Source: Loxodes magnus
Taxonomy: Eukaryota; Ciliophora; Karyorelictea; Loxodida; Loxodidae
Direction of reading: 5' to 3'
Length of the DNA stretch: 64,000 bases
Assembly: GCA_946699065.1 (NCBI GenBank)
Contig: CAMPDV010000866.1
Location: 62,001-126,000 of the forward strand
The notes beneath the pieces are model-generated. The model was not told the DNA's origin. It ran no database searches and was given only the letters and a program-made list of their open reading frames with translations. Positions 36,904 to 48,306 of this stretch are shown piece after piece. The stretch's first letter is position 1. Every line of letters begins with the position of its first letter. The translations under genes were made by a program, and so were the position numbers.

Positions 36904-38520
36904 TCACTTATAAGATAGTACTATTTCTATGTATTGAGCTCTTTTATTTATATTTTTATTATTTACTGAGTAAAAGGAATAATATATTTTAAATTCTTCT
37001 TTCGGATCATCTTTTTTATTAGAAGTTTCTCCAGAGGCGCCATGTTCTACAACAAATTTAGCATTTTTTCTTTTGCCTGCCAACTTTCTATTTCCGATGA
37101 ATTTCTTAGTTGTTTCTAGGGATGTTTGTATGACCATTTGATTGGCGCAAAACTATTTCTTTTATCTTCACTTATTTCCTTGGCTTATTTTAACTTGCTT
37201 TAGTAAGTTTTTTTCGCTTTGTTAGTAAATTAATCCCAATCTAGCCTTTCTCTTACATTTTAGTTTCAAACTTCTCTTATTATTATTATTTAACTATATT
37301 AAAAATAAAAATTTGGATACCCTGGGCTTTTAACCATGTATCAGCAGGCAAATCCTCTTTCGTAGTTGTATTCCACGACCTTTTTATAAATGGGTGGTTA
37401 CCACAAAGGAATCTCTTAGTATCTTATGAGTGATTTTTATTTATAAACGCTTCGTTCAGTAATTAAAAGCTTATTAAGTTCAGGTTCTTTGCTCTTCATT
37501 GTGCTTGAGTAGCTTTCATTCTTTGCAATATCTTAGTAGGTGATATTTAGATTAACAGTACCAACAATTTTTATATTGCTTTTCAACTTTCTTCTTTGTA
37601 TAAATCTTTCTTTCTAATATCTCATTTCTTTTGCTTAGGTTTGAATCAATTTTTTCTTAACTTTATTCCCCTTTATGCTCCCATCAATATAGATTTTCTT
37701 CTATAATCATTCTTGTGATTATTTTAAGTTGGATTAAGACATTTGTAAAGTTTATTTTCTGTTACTAAAATGTTTTTTATCAGTTAATTTTTAAGAATTA
37801 ACAATTAGTTATTTTGATCTTTTATGCCATTCATTAGTTCTCGGATTTTTTCTCCTTGATTAAAAAAAATGTTTCTTCACTTTTTGCAATTTATGTTTTC
37901 ATTTGTTCAATTTAATTTTAGAGTAATTTATTTCTTTGGATTCCGGGATTAACTTATTCAGTGAGACCAACCATTACTTTCCCTTTGAAAATGAGCTAGA
38001 CTCTTGATTCTATCCATGCTTTTTTAGTTCCTAGTTATCGCTTGCTTTCTTGTTTTTGCTTTTTTTAATTATTAGAAAGACGGATATTCTACTCAATTTT
38101 TTCTTTTTGTCTTTCAAGCTTCTCTTTTGGGTTATCTTAAAAGATATTTTTATTTGGGTCCTTATCGTGAAAAACGACTTCATATTTGAGTTATTTCAAT
38201 TAATTTTCCAGTTTTTGACAGTGCTGATTAATCGAAAATTGTTTTAGAAACTTGCTTTTATTCCATTTCAAGAGCTTTTTTATATTCCAGTCGCTCCAGT
38301 CGACATTTTATATGAAATTTCTGACACTTACTTCTTTTTTTGCTAACTTTTTCCTTTTGAGGAGGTATTTCCGTTTAAATTGTTGAGAGATATTAATACT
38401 TTTCTGGCTTTCTCGGTGAAGTGGATATAAAGATGTCTGCTTAACATCCTTTCTATTCTTTTCATCTCTTTTAGCAGTATGAATTATTTGGCAAGTCTCT
38501 CTATTTTTTCTAATAAATCT
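36904..38520 (-). mobile_element. Gag/ORF1-like protein with a canonical CCHC zinc knuckle
   Basis: The minus strand encodes a Lys/Gln/Glu-rich protein with coiled-coil stretches (for instance LKYEVVFHDKDPNKNIFQDN and IRELMNGIKDQNNQLLILK), then CWYCQSKYHLLRYC near 37,570, which fits C-x2-C-x4-H-x4-C exactly. A basic C-terminal part follows and ends with the clean stretch from 37,137 to 36,904 (TSLETTKKFIGNRKLAGKRK). The CCHC box is the RNA/DNA-binding motif of Gag and many LINE ORF1 proteins. No polymerase is found next to it. The copy looks old, with perhaps two or three breaks. Two Trp codons around the knuckle are TGG and TGA. Confidence 0.65.
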
Positions 38521-38873
38521 AAAGCATAAATAATATCTTATTAAATGCTAATGATTGATTTTATTTTTTAAGTATTTAAACTTTTATTTAAACTACAGCA
38601 TAATTACAAATATCTCTACTTTCCATTTCTATACTTTTAGTTCTAAATTTTTATAAGCATTAGAAAATTATTTTTATATCTCCTACTTTATATAATTATG
38701 CTTTTTAGATATTTTTAAATTTTAACATTTTTGCTTATAAATTGCATTTATAAGTTTCTAAATTTTCTAAATATGAAATAATTATTAAAAAAGTAATGAA
38801 AACTCTTTAGTATCTAAAAGTTCAAGAATATTTCTATTATATGTTTTTAAAATATAATATAAAATGGCTAACT

Positions 38874-39590
38874 TCAAGAAGGGTTTTTTTACCACCTCCT
38901 CAGAATAGGAGAGAAAACCAGAAGCACATATTCTCACCACGTGTTCTTCAACTTAACGCTCTTCTTAATAAAAATAACCAGAATTATCTAAAAGATTAGA
39001 AGAACTTATAAAAAAATTCGAAGAGAAATTAAACTCCCAAAAGGAAGAGATATTTTATTAAGAAGTCAGGATTTAATAAATCATAAAGATGAAGTTCATA
39101 TGGTAGACCGAAGAACTAAAGTCGGAGTTTATGAGCAAATTGCAAGTTTTTGAGAATGATATTTGGGTAATGCATCAGTAAGACGAGAATAACTGAATAA
39201 AATTAGGTTAAAGACTCAAATTAATAGAAGAAAACCTATAAAAGCCTTCATAAGGAACTCCAGTGTAAATAGAAAAGACATTTCCTAGAGCAAGAAAAAG
39301 ACGCTACATTTGCAGCAGCACTTTACATTTATAACGGAAATGTTCCAAATAGAAAAAAAAAGAATGAATATCTGGAGAAATGTTAACTGGTAGCAACTGA
39401 AGTAGCGAGCAACGGAATTCTTCTCATCGGGACATGGGAAAATCTGGAAAAAAATTCTCAATTCAGATTATTCAAAAGAGAGAAGTCAAGGAAAAAGTGC
39501 AATGCAAGGACAGAACATCCAGGAACGGAGATCTTATACATTTAAAACTTCAATTAAGCCAGAAGGCGAACAGTTATTTTAATGATTAAT
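38874..39590 (+). CDS. GF(F/Y)TTSS-family protein, best N-terminus of the family
   Basis: ATG at 38,874 (context AAAATGGC) starts MANFKKGFFTTSSEQERKPE. A coiled coil follows (LSKRLEELIKKFEEKLNSQK), then SEFMSKLQVFENDIW and RLKLIEENLQKPSQGTPVQI. The C-terminal part continues in a different frame with ATFAAALYIYNGNVPNRKKK, EYLEKCQLVATEVASNGILL and GTWENLEKNSQFRLFKRE. It resembles the copies at 22,240-22,930 and 24,500-25,400 in the N-terminal motif and overall plan. No catalytic residues or membrane segments are seen. The frame change means either a relic or an unseen shift or intron. Confidence 0.55.
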
Positions 39591-39944
39591 GATTAATTAA
39601 TATGTGTTTAAAGTAAATAAATTCAAAAAAGCATACATTTATTATATGCCTAAAATTATTTTCTTATTTAAATATAATTTGCATAATGTTTTCTTCTTTA
39701 GAAGCAAAAATATTTAGAAGAATGAATTAAAAGGTTATATATAAATTTTATTAATTTCGTTTAATATTTAAACTTTTAAAATATTTTGTAAATATAATGA
39801 TATATCTCAATTGCATAAAGTATAAAAATTAAGCTAAAATAAAAAAAATTTAACTAAAAATTACTATTCTAATTTATTAACCTAAAATTTATCTAAATAT
39901 TTAATTTCCCAAAATAATTTTCTATTTATTAATTAATTTTAGCT

Positions 39945-40235
39945 TAAAGAGTTTTGGACTGCAACTTCTTGCAGTTTAACGACCCCAACACTCCCTTCAT
40001 GGGATAACGGGGATATCCTGTTGCTTTCGAAAAGCAGCTGCCAGGGAGCTCCATCGCTATGGGCAGTCAGGCTTCAAGCCCCTACCAGGAGTGGATAATC
40101 AAGAGGAAGGCGTTCCCTTACAAAGGTTGACTTTGACCAGGGACTTTCTCAGCGACAGGAAACGAACTTGTTCCTAACCATAAAACTAGAAAGTATGATT
40201 CAGAAGGTCAATCTCAATTCCCACCATCTTTTTAA
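39945..40235 (+). CDS. GC-rich exon-like island, possible conserved host protein fragment
   Basis: About 290 bp near 50% G+C inside DNA of about 20% G+C. One plus-strand frame reads like a conserved protein: FNDPNTPFMGQRGYPVAFEK, GSSIAMGSQASSPYQEWIIK, KAFPYKGWLWPGTFSATGN and ELVPNHKTRKYDSEGQSQF, rich in Pro, Gly, Tyr and Trp. Both Trp codons in KGWLWPG are TGA. There is no ATG at the start; the frame begins next to TTTTAG, a possible intron acceptor, so it may be an internal exon. The Pro/Tyr/Trp-rich style recalls small ciliary microtubule-associated proteins, a weak impression only. It could also be a processed fragment. Confidence 0.4.
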
Positions 40236-40239
40236 TTAT

Positions 40240-41510
40240 TAATTTTCTATTTATTATAAACATTTTACTAGTCTTATAAAATTTTGGTTTACTTTTAAAA
40301 ATCATTTTTTTCTATAAATGCTTTATTTTTTAAAACTAGTTGTATGTTTTCATAAAAGTTTTCTTTTATTTAAAATAAATTATATTCATTAAATTTAAAT
40401 GCTCATAAAGTATTTTAAATTTAAAGGTATATTTTCAAATTTATAATTTAAAATTTAATGCTTCATCAAAAATATTACATATTAAAGAATTTTTAATAAA
40501 TAGTAATTTTTCAATCATTTCAATTGCAACTTCATTTTGCTTTAGAATTTTATTTCTAGATATTTTAGAAAAACCTTAGGCAACAAAGAATGTTCAGCTC
40601 ATAACTTTTTACAATAAATATAATAAAAGCATTTAATAATTAATTGTAAAATTATTATATAAAATAGTTTAAATAGGGAAAATGTATTGATAAATATCAA
40701 TTAGCGATTAAAGACAAAAAATTGAAAAGATTAATGAATTAAATATATTTTTTTATTTTTTATTACAGTTCTGTTAGATAAATTAATTTTAAATATTATT
40801 TTTTAATTTATCTAATATTATCTTTATAATTTAACTATTCTAATATCAAATCTTTTTTAACATTCCTTTACTCTACTTTATTATTTTTTATTATATAACT
40901 TTTATTTTTATTTATATTCATAAAATTGATTCTACTTCTAAATCTCAGATTTTTTCATTTTCTTTCTAATTTAAAATATTTTAATGAATCATAAAATAAG
41001 ATAATTTTAAATAAATTTACCTTTATTTCAAAATATTCTTCCCTACACTCAGTTCTTTCTTATACTTTCTAATTTTGATAAATTAATTATTATCTCTTAA
41101 TAGCTTTTTATAAGAATTACATAAATATTTCATAGAAAAACACTATTTTTAATCAATTTTTTTTAATTTTTAACATTACTGCTTTATAATAACAATATTA
41201 AAATAGTTTAATCATTTCGTTTTTATAATATTAATTTTACTTTTTTAGACTAAAGTAGTTTGCTTTAATTAGTTACTTTTATATAATTAAATTTTTTTAG
41301 ATATAGCAAACTTCCAATTCTCATTTATATTTTATTATTTTATATGCTGATAAATTTTTAACTTTTAAACTATTTTATTTTTTAATATTTTACTTTATTT
41401 ATCTTTTTTGTATCTTAACGTGGTTATTTTTTAGTTTATATGTATTGTTAGATTTAAAACATTTTAAGTTCTACTCTAACTTTTTTTTTAGATTCTTAAA
41501 TTTTTCCTAT
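40240..41510. other. AT-rich spacer
   Basis: No protein-like frame, no repeat, no RNA gene recognised. Confidence 0.6.
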
Positions 41511-41519
41511 ATTTAAAAA

Positions 41520-42040
41520 TATCTAAATGAAGCAATAGACATCTCTTTGAAAAATTAGAATATATTCTAGAGAAAATAGCCAAATAAATAAAACTTGAAT
41601 TTCCAACTATAGATGAGAGTATTATTGAGATTTAGACACTATGAAGCAAAAACTGGATAAATAAATTATTAGTTTAAGCTAATCCTTCAGAATTTTAATT
41701 TTAGTTTCCATATTTCTAGTAAAAATAAAATATTGTAGGAAAAATAGATAATATAATAGGAAATTATTTAAAGGATCTATGGATAATAAGGATGCATACC
41801 TATGGACGTATAAAAAATGATTTGAAACAAGATATAAGAAGGGAAACGCGTTGCTATATATGTTAAAAGGAATATATTTAAAAATAATGCTAAAGAACGT
41901 AGACAAATATAGCAAAAATAAATAGATTTTTGAAAGATTTACTTAAAATTTAATCAACAAAAACAGGACTAACTTATAGAAAAGTTCTATAATCAAGATT
42001 TAACTAACTTAAGAACAGTTTATTCAAGCATCTGTGTTGC
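41520..42040 (+). mobile_element. Cys-box ORF1-like protein, diverged copy
   Basis: The plus strand reads LEKIAKQIKLEFPTIDESII, then NIIGNYLKDLWIIRMHTYGR, a Cys box RCYICQKEYIQKQCQ near 41,850, and AKINRFLKDLLKIQSTKTGL followed by TYRK. The box and the stretch after it line up with the gene at 42,526 (KCYVCNKQHQWKYCY, then KSDIFRKLFRIYPTQSGKIY and RK). The His of the zinc knuckle is not clear in this copy, and it looks older. It lies upstream of its relative on the same strand, so this may be an old tandem pair. No start is resolved. Confidence 0.5.
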
Positions 42041-42525
42041 CTTTAATAAATTACTGTTAAAAAACAAGAATACGAATTAAAAAAGTCTTAAGCAATCATT
42101 TTTTGGAAAAATGGATGTATAAAATTTGGTATTTTTCAAAGTTCTTTCCTAAAGCTATAAACATAACTTTACCTTTTATTTTTTTATAACCAAATTACTT
42201 TAATATCATATTTTCATTATGATTGCTAAATTTTGACTAATTAATATCCTTTTATTTTATGCTAATAATTTTTTAATTTTCATCTTTTTTGAATATTATA
42301 AAGCATTTTTAAGAAGAAAAATTTATCTTAAATTTTAAAAATTTGATTATAAAATTATTAAGGCTTGCTTGCATTTAAGATTTAGATTAATTTATGAAGT
42401 TAAAAACCATTGATCAATATAATTTTATTAAATTATAATAAAATGGCTTCTAAGAAATAACAGAACTTTGAACAGAACATTTAAACAGGAAAATTCTCTA
42501 AAAAATAAAAAGCGAAATAATTACA

Positions 42526-43290
42526 ATGAGTGAAAGTGAGAAATATGATTGATATGACGAACATTAACCACTTGGAAATCCAGAATTAAAAAAACTTCCG
42601 ACACAAACTCAACTAGAAATATTATCTAAGTCATTAAAAGAGTTTATGTTTAAAAATAGATACCTCACTAATAAAGTAGAAAAATTAGAAAAACTAATAA
42701 CATCTTTACTTGAGAAACAATATTAATCGTCATAAGAAATAGAAAATAAACTGGAACAAAGAATTCTTTAAATTTAATAATAAATTCAGGTAACGCCATT
42801 TTCGTTTTAACAGAATTAATCAGATCCTATGGAAATAGAAAATGAAGCCTCAAATTAAAATAAACAGTAAACGTTTATTTAAAATAAGTAGTAAACTTAA
42901 ATTAAATGAGTATTACAGGAATAATAGGTTAAAAGAAGAATAAAATGCTACGTGTGCAATAAATAACACCAATGAAAATACTGTTACTAACTAAGCGAAA
43001 TGTTGGGGAAGAATAAATCAGATATTTTTAGAAAACTATTTAGGATATATCCAACATAAAGCGGAAAAATTTATAGAAAAAAATTCTTTAGTTCAAATTT
43101 AATCCTTGGAGAAATAATTAGGAACGCTACATGCAAGATGAAAACTATTCAGAATATTAAAGGATGGTGCACTAATGAAGTGCTACACCGCCTAACTAAG
43201 CCTAGTAGGAATTCAAGACAAACTAATAGAGACAAGCTGATAGAATAGGTCAGATGGCTGACTACTAAGGGTTTAACAAAGCTTTTTAAC
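42526..43290 (+). mobile_element. Zinc-knuckle ORF1-like protein, continuous frame
   Basis: ATG at 42,526 starts MSESEKYDWYDEHQPLGNPE with a TGA-coded Trp. A coiled coil follows (YLTNKVEKLEKLITSLLEKQ), then an acidic Gln-rich part (SDPMEIENEASNQNKQQ), a C-x2-C-x3-H-x4-C box CYVCNKQHQWKYC near 42,950 with another TGA-coded Trp, and a basic C-terminus that includes GWCTNEVLHRLTK. One frame carries the whole protein (about 250 codons), so this is one of the best kept ORFs of its kind in the window. It is probably a nucleic-acid-binding protein of a retroelement, but no polymerase is adjacent. The ATG at 42,443 (AAAATGGC context) is in another frame and gives a poorer protein. Confidence 0.6.
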
Positions 43291-43439
43291 TTTAACTTTA
43301 ATTATTTTACTAACTATTTTAATTTAAATTAATTTACCTTTTTATACTCATTTTTTTTCGAATTTATATTATTAAAATCTTAAAATTTGCTTTATTTCAA
43401 CAAAATTTAAACTTTAAGAAATCTTAAATAAGAGCACTA

Positions 43440-44060
43440 ATAATATGAATTAGTTTATATTTCTGAAAATCTAATGGATCTCTAAGATTCTAAATTCATG
43501 GACGTTTTGAAAGGCTATGAATCTAAGTTTATAACTTCGGCCTATATCTAAAAAAGTATTTTAATATTAGTTTTTAATCCAATATTCAATAGGATAATCG
43601 ATAAAAGCAAACATATTCTTTGATTTTAACTATGTTTCTGTACAAACTTGCTAAAATTCTTTATAAATAAATAAGATTAAAGGGCGCGTAGCACTTCAAT
43701 GGTGCGTAGTTCTTTAATAAAGATTTCTAAATTCAAAAAAATTACTTTCTGAAATCTTCCACAGTACTAACATCCTTTGCAAATCTCATCTTCTATAAGG
43801 CATGGTTGGAATGTTCGCTAAGAGACCTTAGTATCTGGTTTCTTTCATCAATAACGTTACTTAATGCTTCTTTAGTCGTTGTCTTCTCTCTTGTCTCCTT
43901 CCAAGATTCTTGTTCGGTTCTTCACCATGGATACTTTCTAGTACCAGATCTTAAGTCAATGTCAGTTGGAGGATTGCTCCTCCCTATTTATTTATATTTA
44001 AAATTATAATAGATTATCTTTTATTTTTTAAACTCTTAAACATAACCCGAGCACCAATTG
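43440..44060 (-). CDS. KELR-EVLR family protein, tail to tail with the zinc-knuckle ORF
   Basis: The minus strand reads SNPPTDIDLRSGTRKYPWWR (the two Trp are TGG and TGA), KEALSNVIDERNQILRSLS and HALQKMRFAKDVSTVEDFRK, then, one frame back, IFIKELRTIEVLRALQSYLF and AEVINLDSQPFKTSMNLESQ. It is a paralogue of 29,270-29,905, with the same PPT near the start and the same KELR-EVLR motif. The zinc-knuckle ORF ends about 150 bp beyond its 3' end on the other strand. Function and family are not recognised. Confidence 0.5.
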
Positions 44061-44180
44061 TAAGAAAAAATCTTATTTATTCATTGCAATTTATTTCTAA
44101 TCCTTCATCTCATTTTCAATAAATAAATCTTTTTTATCTTCATTTAAATACCTAATTTTAATAATTTTTAATTAAAAAAA

Positions 44181-45090
44181 TGAACTTTATCTTGGTCTAG
44201 CAGAAAGAAATTTGATGAAAATAGTAAAAGATAAAAAAGCAAAAAGATATCCAATCATTTAAAATAAGAGAAGGTTTCAAAATTAAAAGTATAAGAAACA
44301 AAAAAGACTGAGGAACTGGTTATCTTTAGGGAATTAACCCTATTAAATGCAAAAATAAAAAGAAAATTTTACTGATTAAAAGAAGACAATTAAAGTCTAG
44401 AGGAGAATGCTAAACAACGAAGAAAGGCTGAAGAGCTAAGAAAGAGAATCTCAAGTTTAATGTTGTAATTGGATTTAATTCTAGTACCTACTAAAATTAA
44501 TAATAAAAGAGAATTAATCATAGTAATTAAATTTAGCAGAATGCTTTCAAAAAAGCAATTTCTAATGCAACAATTTAAGAGGTGACTTTAATTTAAATGG
44601 ATATCCATGTAGTTGAAAATAAGCAAATAAAATAATTCTGTGAAATGAATGGAATAAAATAAAGTAAATAGTCTTTAAAGTATTAAAAACTCATTAAAAA
44701 AGTTATCACTGCAATTAAATAATCATTAAAAGTAAAGAACGGTGAGATGTTTTGGAAATTTTAAGAAGGATAAAAAATCAAAAATCATTAAAAAATTTCA
44801 AGATTATATTGGAATAATGGACATTGCTACTGAAGGGTTTTACATCTCACTATGGATTTTTCTGATTGGGGAATGAAAAATAGTAAATACTCTTATAGGA
44901 ATAGACTAGAAATAAAAAAAAGAGAGTCAGAGTGCTATCAAGCATTCCTTGATATTAATATCATTTTAATAATAAATTTAATGAGCTTTTAATTTAAAGA
45001 GAAAAAACTTATTCCAATATTTAACTATGTCTTTGATTTTAAAATGTCAGAATAACGAATTATTATTCAAAGATCATTTTTTAATTTTTT
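44181..45090 (+). CDS. SDW-family protein, fuller copy
   Basis: A start near 44,181 is likely. The first half reads well as a charged coiled coil (TKKTEELVIFRELTLLNAK, NAKQRRKAEELRKRISSLML). The second half, in another frame, gives NAFKKAISNATIQEVTLIQM, VITAIKQSLKVKNGEMFWKF, WNNGHCYWRVLHLTM, FSDWGMKNSKYSYRNRLEIK and ECYQAFLDI. The second half matches the relic at 26,641-27,070 residue by residue in blocks, which shows that this frame was once under protein-level selection. No known domain is recognised. Downstream non-coding homology to the other copy continues to about 48,060. Confidence 0.5.
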
Positions 45091-45739
45091 ATTCTTAAAT
45101 TTATTATTTCTCTTACTTTGCATTTAGCATTTTAATTATTTCTTCTCTTTTTATAAATTAATTATTTTTACACTTTTTTATTTTTCGATAAAATTTTTAC
45201 GAACAATTATGTTTTTTTTAAGCTTTTAAATTATTCGTTAATTTTTTTGAATTTCATATTTTTCATTAATGTTATAAATCAATATTAGTTTGTTTTTACT
45301 TAAGAAAAAGGACTTTTTATATAGAAAATTCATATTTTATCCTAAATTTTATATAATAATTTCTTGCTTTTTTTCATTTTAAAATTATTCTTTCTTACGA
45401 TTTTAATTTTTAAGTTAAATAAACTATGTTATTAAATTTAAGACATTTTTTACAATTTTAGTAATAAAAATATTTTTCTTTTATTTCAGTCATTTTAAAC
45501 CCTTAAACTTAAAAAAATTAATCTTGTTAAATGCTAAATGTAAAATTCCGAGTCTTTTTAATTTTACGTTAAAATTTTCTTTACTAAATATTCTTAATCC
45601 ACTTCAAAAATAAATTTATAAATAGAGCGTAATTAATTTCTTAATCTTATATTTAAAAACTGAGAATTTTGAATAATTTGAATGTGAGTCAGCAAATATT
45701 TAAAGTAGCTAAATTTTTAAAATAAAAATTATTTCAAAA

Positions 45740-47190
45740 TTAACCAAAAAAAAGACAAAAAATCAGAAAATAATTAAGTTTTTAGAGGGAAGCAAAAAGG
45801 TTCACATATCTATTGATGAAATGTTTTAATCATAAAATCGAAAGAAATTAAAAAGTGACTCGAAGAAAAATGAAGATTTAAAATAAAGAGTCTTATGATA
45901 TAACAGAAATTGCTCACTAAGTTTAATGTATTTGGTTTCTCATATTAAAAAATGACAAAAGATAATGCAGAGGGATTTGAAGAAAAATGATGGTTTGAAA
46001 TTCAGTGTCTATAGTTAGATTATGTTTTTCATTATTTTATGCATTGTTTTTCAGATTTTCATAGCAAGGAAATATGATAAAAGATATTTGAGAGTGAATG
46101 AAGAAATCTTAAAGTGTAAAATTCTGAATCTTAAAATAGAGCCAAGATCACTTCCTAAATTAATGCATTTTTTGGTTAATCTCACTTTATCTTTCTTTTA
46201 ACATCTCCTTCTTCTTCAAGTAAGCAAACGAGATAAAATATATTGAAAAATGATTTGAGAAATTTAATTATTTAAATTTTTGTACTTAAAGATATAAGTA
46301 AAGTTTTTATTAATTTAATTCAATGGTCTTTTATCTCTCATTGCAAGCAAACGAAACAAAAGCTAGGATAGACTGATTATAAAAAAAATGATGATTTGAA
46401 GTTGCTTAACGAAGATTCAGCTTTTAAGATTTAATGCTCTTGCAGCTTTGAATAACTCCCATAATAAATGACAAAAGATATTACATAATGATTTCTACCT
46501 GTAGAATATTCAAAGTTCAGAATTTAAGAAATAATCGAATTTTGTATACTAAGCTTATTCACTGATTGAATTCGATTTATATCAAGTTTTATATGAAAAA
46601 CTGAATAAAAAGATATTTATTAATTAGATTATTTCAAGCCATAAGTCTCTATAGAATAGAACTTATTCTCTAACTAATCGCATTGGTTGAAAATACATAT
46701 AAAAATAGATATAGCGGAGCTATTTGAAGAAAAATGATGATTTAAAGCTCAGTTTCTAAAGATAGAAACGAATTTGTTTCTTGATTGTATTCTTTGGTTG
46801 CTATTAATCTCATAGCAAACAAATGAGACTAAAGATAATTTAGAGTTTTAAATCTCAGAACAAAATGATGGATTTGAACTTGTTCTATTTCAGATCTGAT
46901 TTGGTTAACTCATAGAAATATCTAATTCATCAAAAGTAAAATATAAGGAATTTGAAGAAAAATTGTAGATTAATTATTAGAGTTTAAAGACAGAGATGAG
47001 TGCTTCTTTGTTCATTACTAAAATAGTTTAAAGCATGAAGCAAATCTTTAATATTAAAACTTATTTCTTTTTAGAGACGAAAATAAAAGATGCTTATTTC
47101 TTGATTTTAATTCACAAAAATTAAAATTAGTCTTAGAGAAAGAGTATAGATCCTTATGAAGTTAAAGAAGATCAGGAAAATGTTTAAAAG
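45740..47190. repeat. Decayed tandem repeat, period about 100-145 bp
   Basis: A core like GAAGAAAAATGATGATTTGAA recurs in decayed form near 45,867, 45,982, 46,104, 46,240, 46,386, 46,727, 46,862 and 46,953. Most copies are preceded by a CTCATAGCAAACAAATGAGA-like element, itself roughly palindromic at its ends (CTCAT...ATGAG). The block is absent from the paralogous stretch at 27,680-27,700, so it was gained in one copy or lost from the other. Confidence 0.55.
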
Positions 47191-48300
47191 TGCTAAGAAA
47201 AAGAATTTACATTTTCTATTTAAAGATTTTAATAAAAAAGTCTAAACTAGCAAATTAAAATCCTTAGGTGTTTAAAATTAATTTGTAAGATATTTAATTG
47301 TATTAAACTTGAAGTGACAGCTAGACTTTACAAGATGAAATTTTGAAATATTGGAATATTGGAAAAAGCTAAATTAGTATTTGTATTTATACTAACTTAT
47401 GAGCTTTTTAATAATGCTTAAAGATTTTAAAGAAAGATATTATTATTTAAAGTGATATTTAATTATTCTAAATTTTAAATTTTAAATTTTAAATATTAGA
47501 TTATACTATAATGAAAATGTAAATTTTAGGTACTTAAATCTCTTCTCTTTTTTTGTCAAAAAAAAATTTTTACATTTTTGCTTACAATTTTATATAAAAA
47601 TCCTGTGGTCAGTTTTCTTTTTTATAATTTGTTGAAATATATCTTTCTCTTGTTTACATATTATACAGATCTACAAATTTTGTGAGATATTTATCATAGA
47701 TTAAAATATTTGTAAAACTTATGATTTTTTAGGAGTATTTATTTGTCTTTTTATTTTAATTTTAAAATTTTAATTTTTTCTTACTTTTTATATCCATCTT
47801 TTCATAAACTTATAAAATTTTTAAAGTATCAGAGGTCTTTAACCAAAGAATTTGTTTCATGTTTAAATTTAAATTTTTTATTCAGAATAGTATGTTTATT
47901 TATCTTTTTTTTCATCAGTAAATTTTTTAATTTCTTATGATTTCTTTTGAATATTTTAATATTTTTTTAACATAAATTTCTGCAAATATAGATATATTGC
48001 AACTTATTTTTAATCAAAAACATTTTTATTATTATTATTCATAAATCGTTTTTTGAAGATGCTAAATATTTATTAAACTTTAGTTTATTTACAATCTTTT
48101 TTTAAAAAATTAACATAGTAAACTGAAATAATTTGATGGCAAAAAATCCTAGCACAATTTAAAATAATACAAAAATCAAATACTAAAAGGAATCAAGGAA
48201 GTAGATTAATACTTTAAAAGAATGCTAAGCATTTCTTTATAAATCTATTATTCTTATTATAATTAAAACTCCTTAAATTAATTAGCTATTATTTATTTGT
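47190..48300. other. AT-rich spacer, partly the end of the old dispersed repeat
   Basis: Positions 47,190-48,060 keep scattered matches to 27,700-28,550. The rest is plain A/T DNA with no supported frame. Confidence 0.5.
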
Positions 48301-48306
48301 AAATTA

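Noticed and set aside
29322-43715. tRNA-like starts (CGCGTAG..AC..C..TGG) near 29,322 and 43,684, suggesting SINE heads
   Set aside because: The similarity is explained by the shared minus-strand KELR-EVLR protein motif. No anticodon arm, B box or poly(A)/poly(T) end follows.
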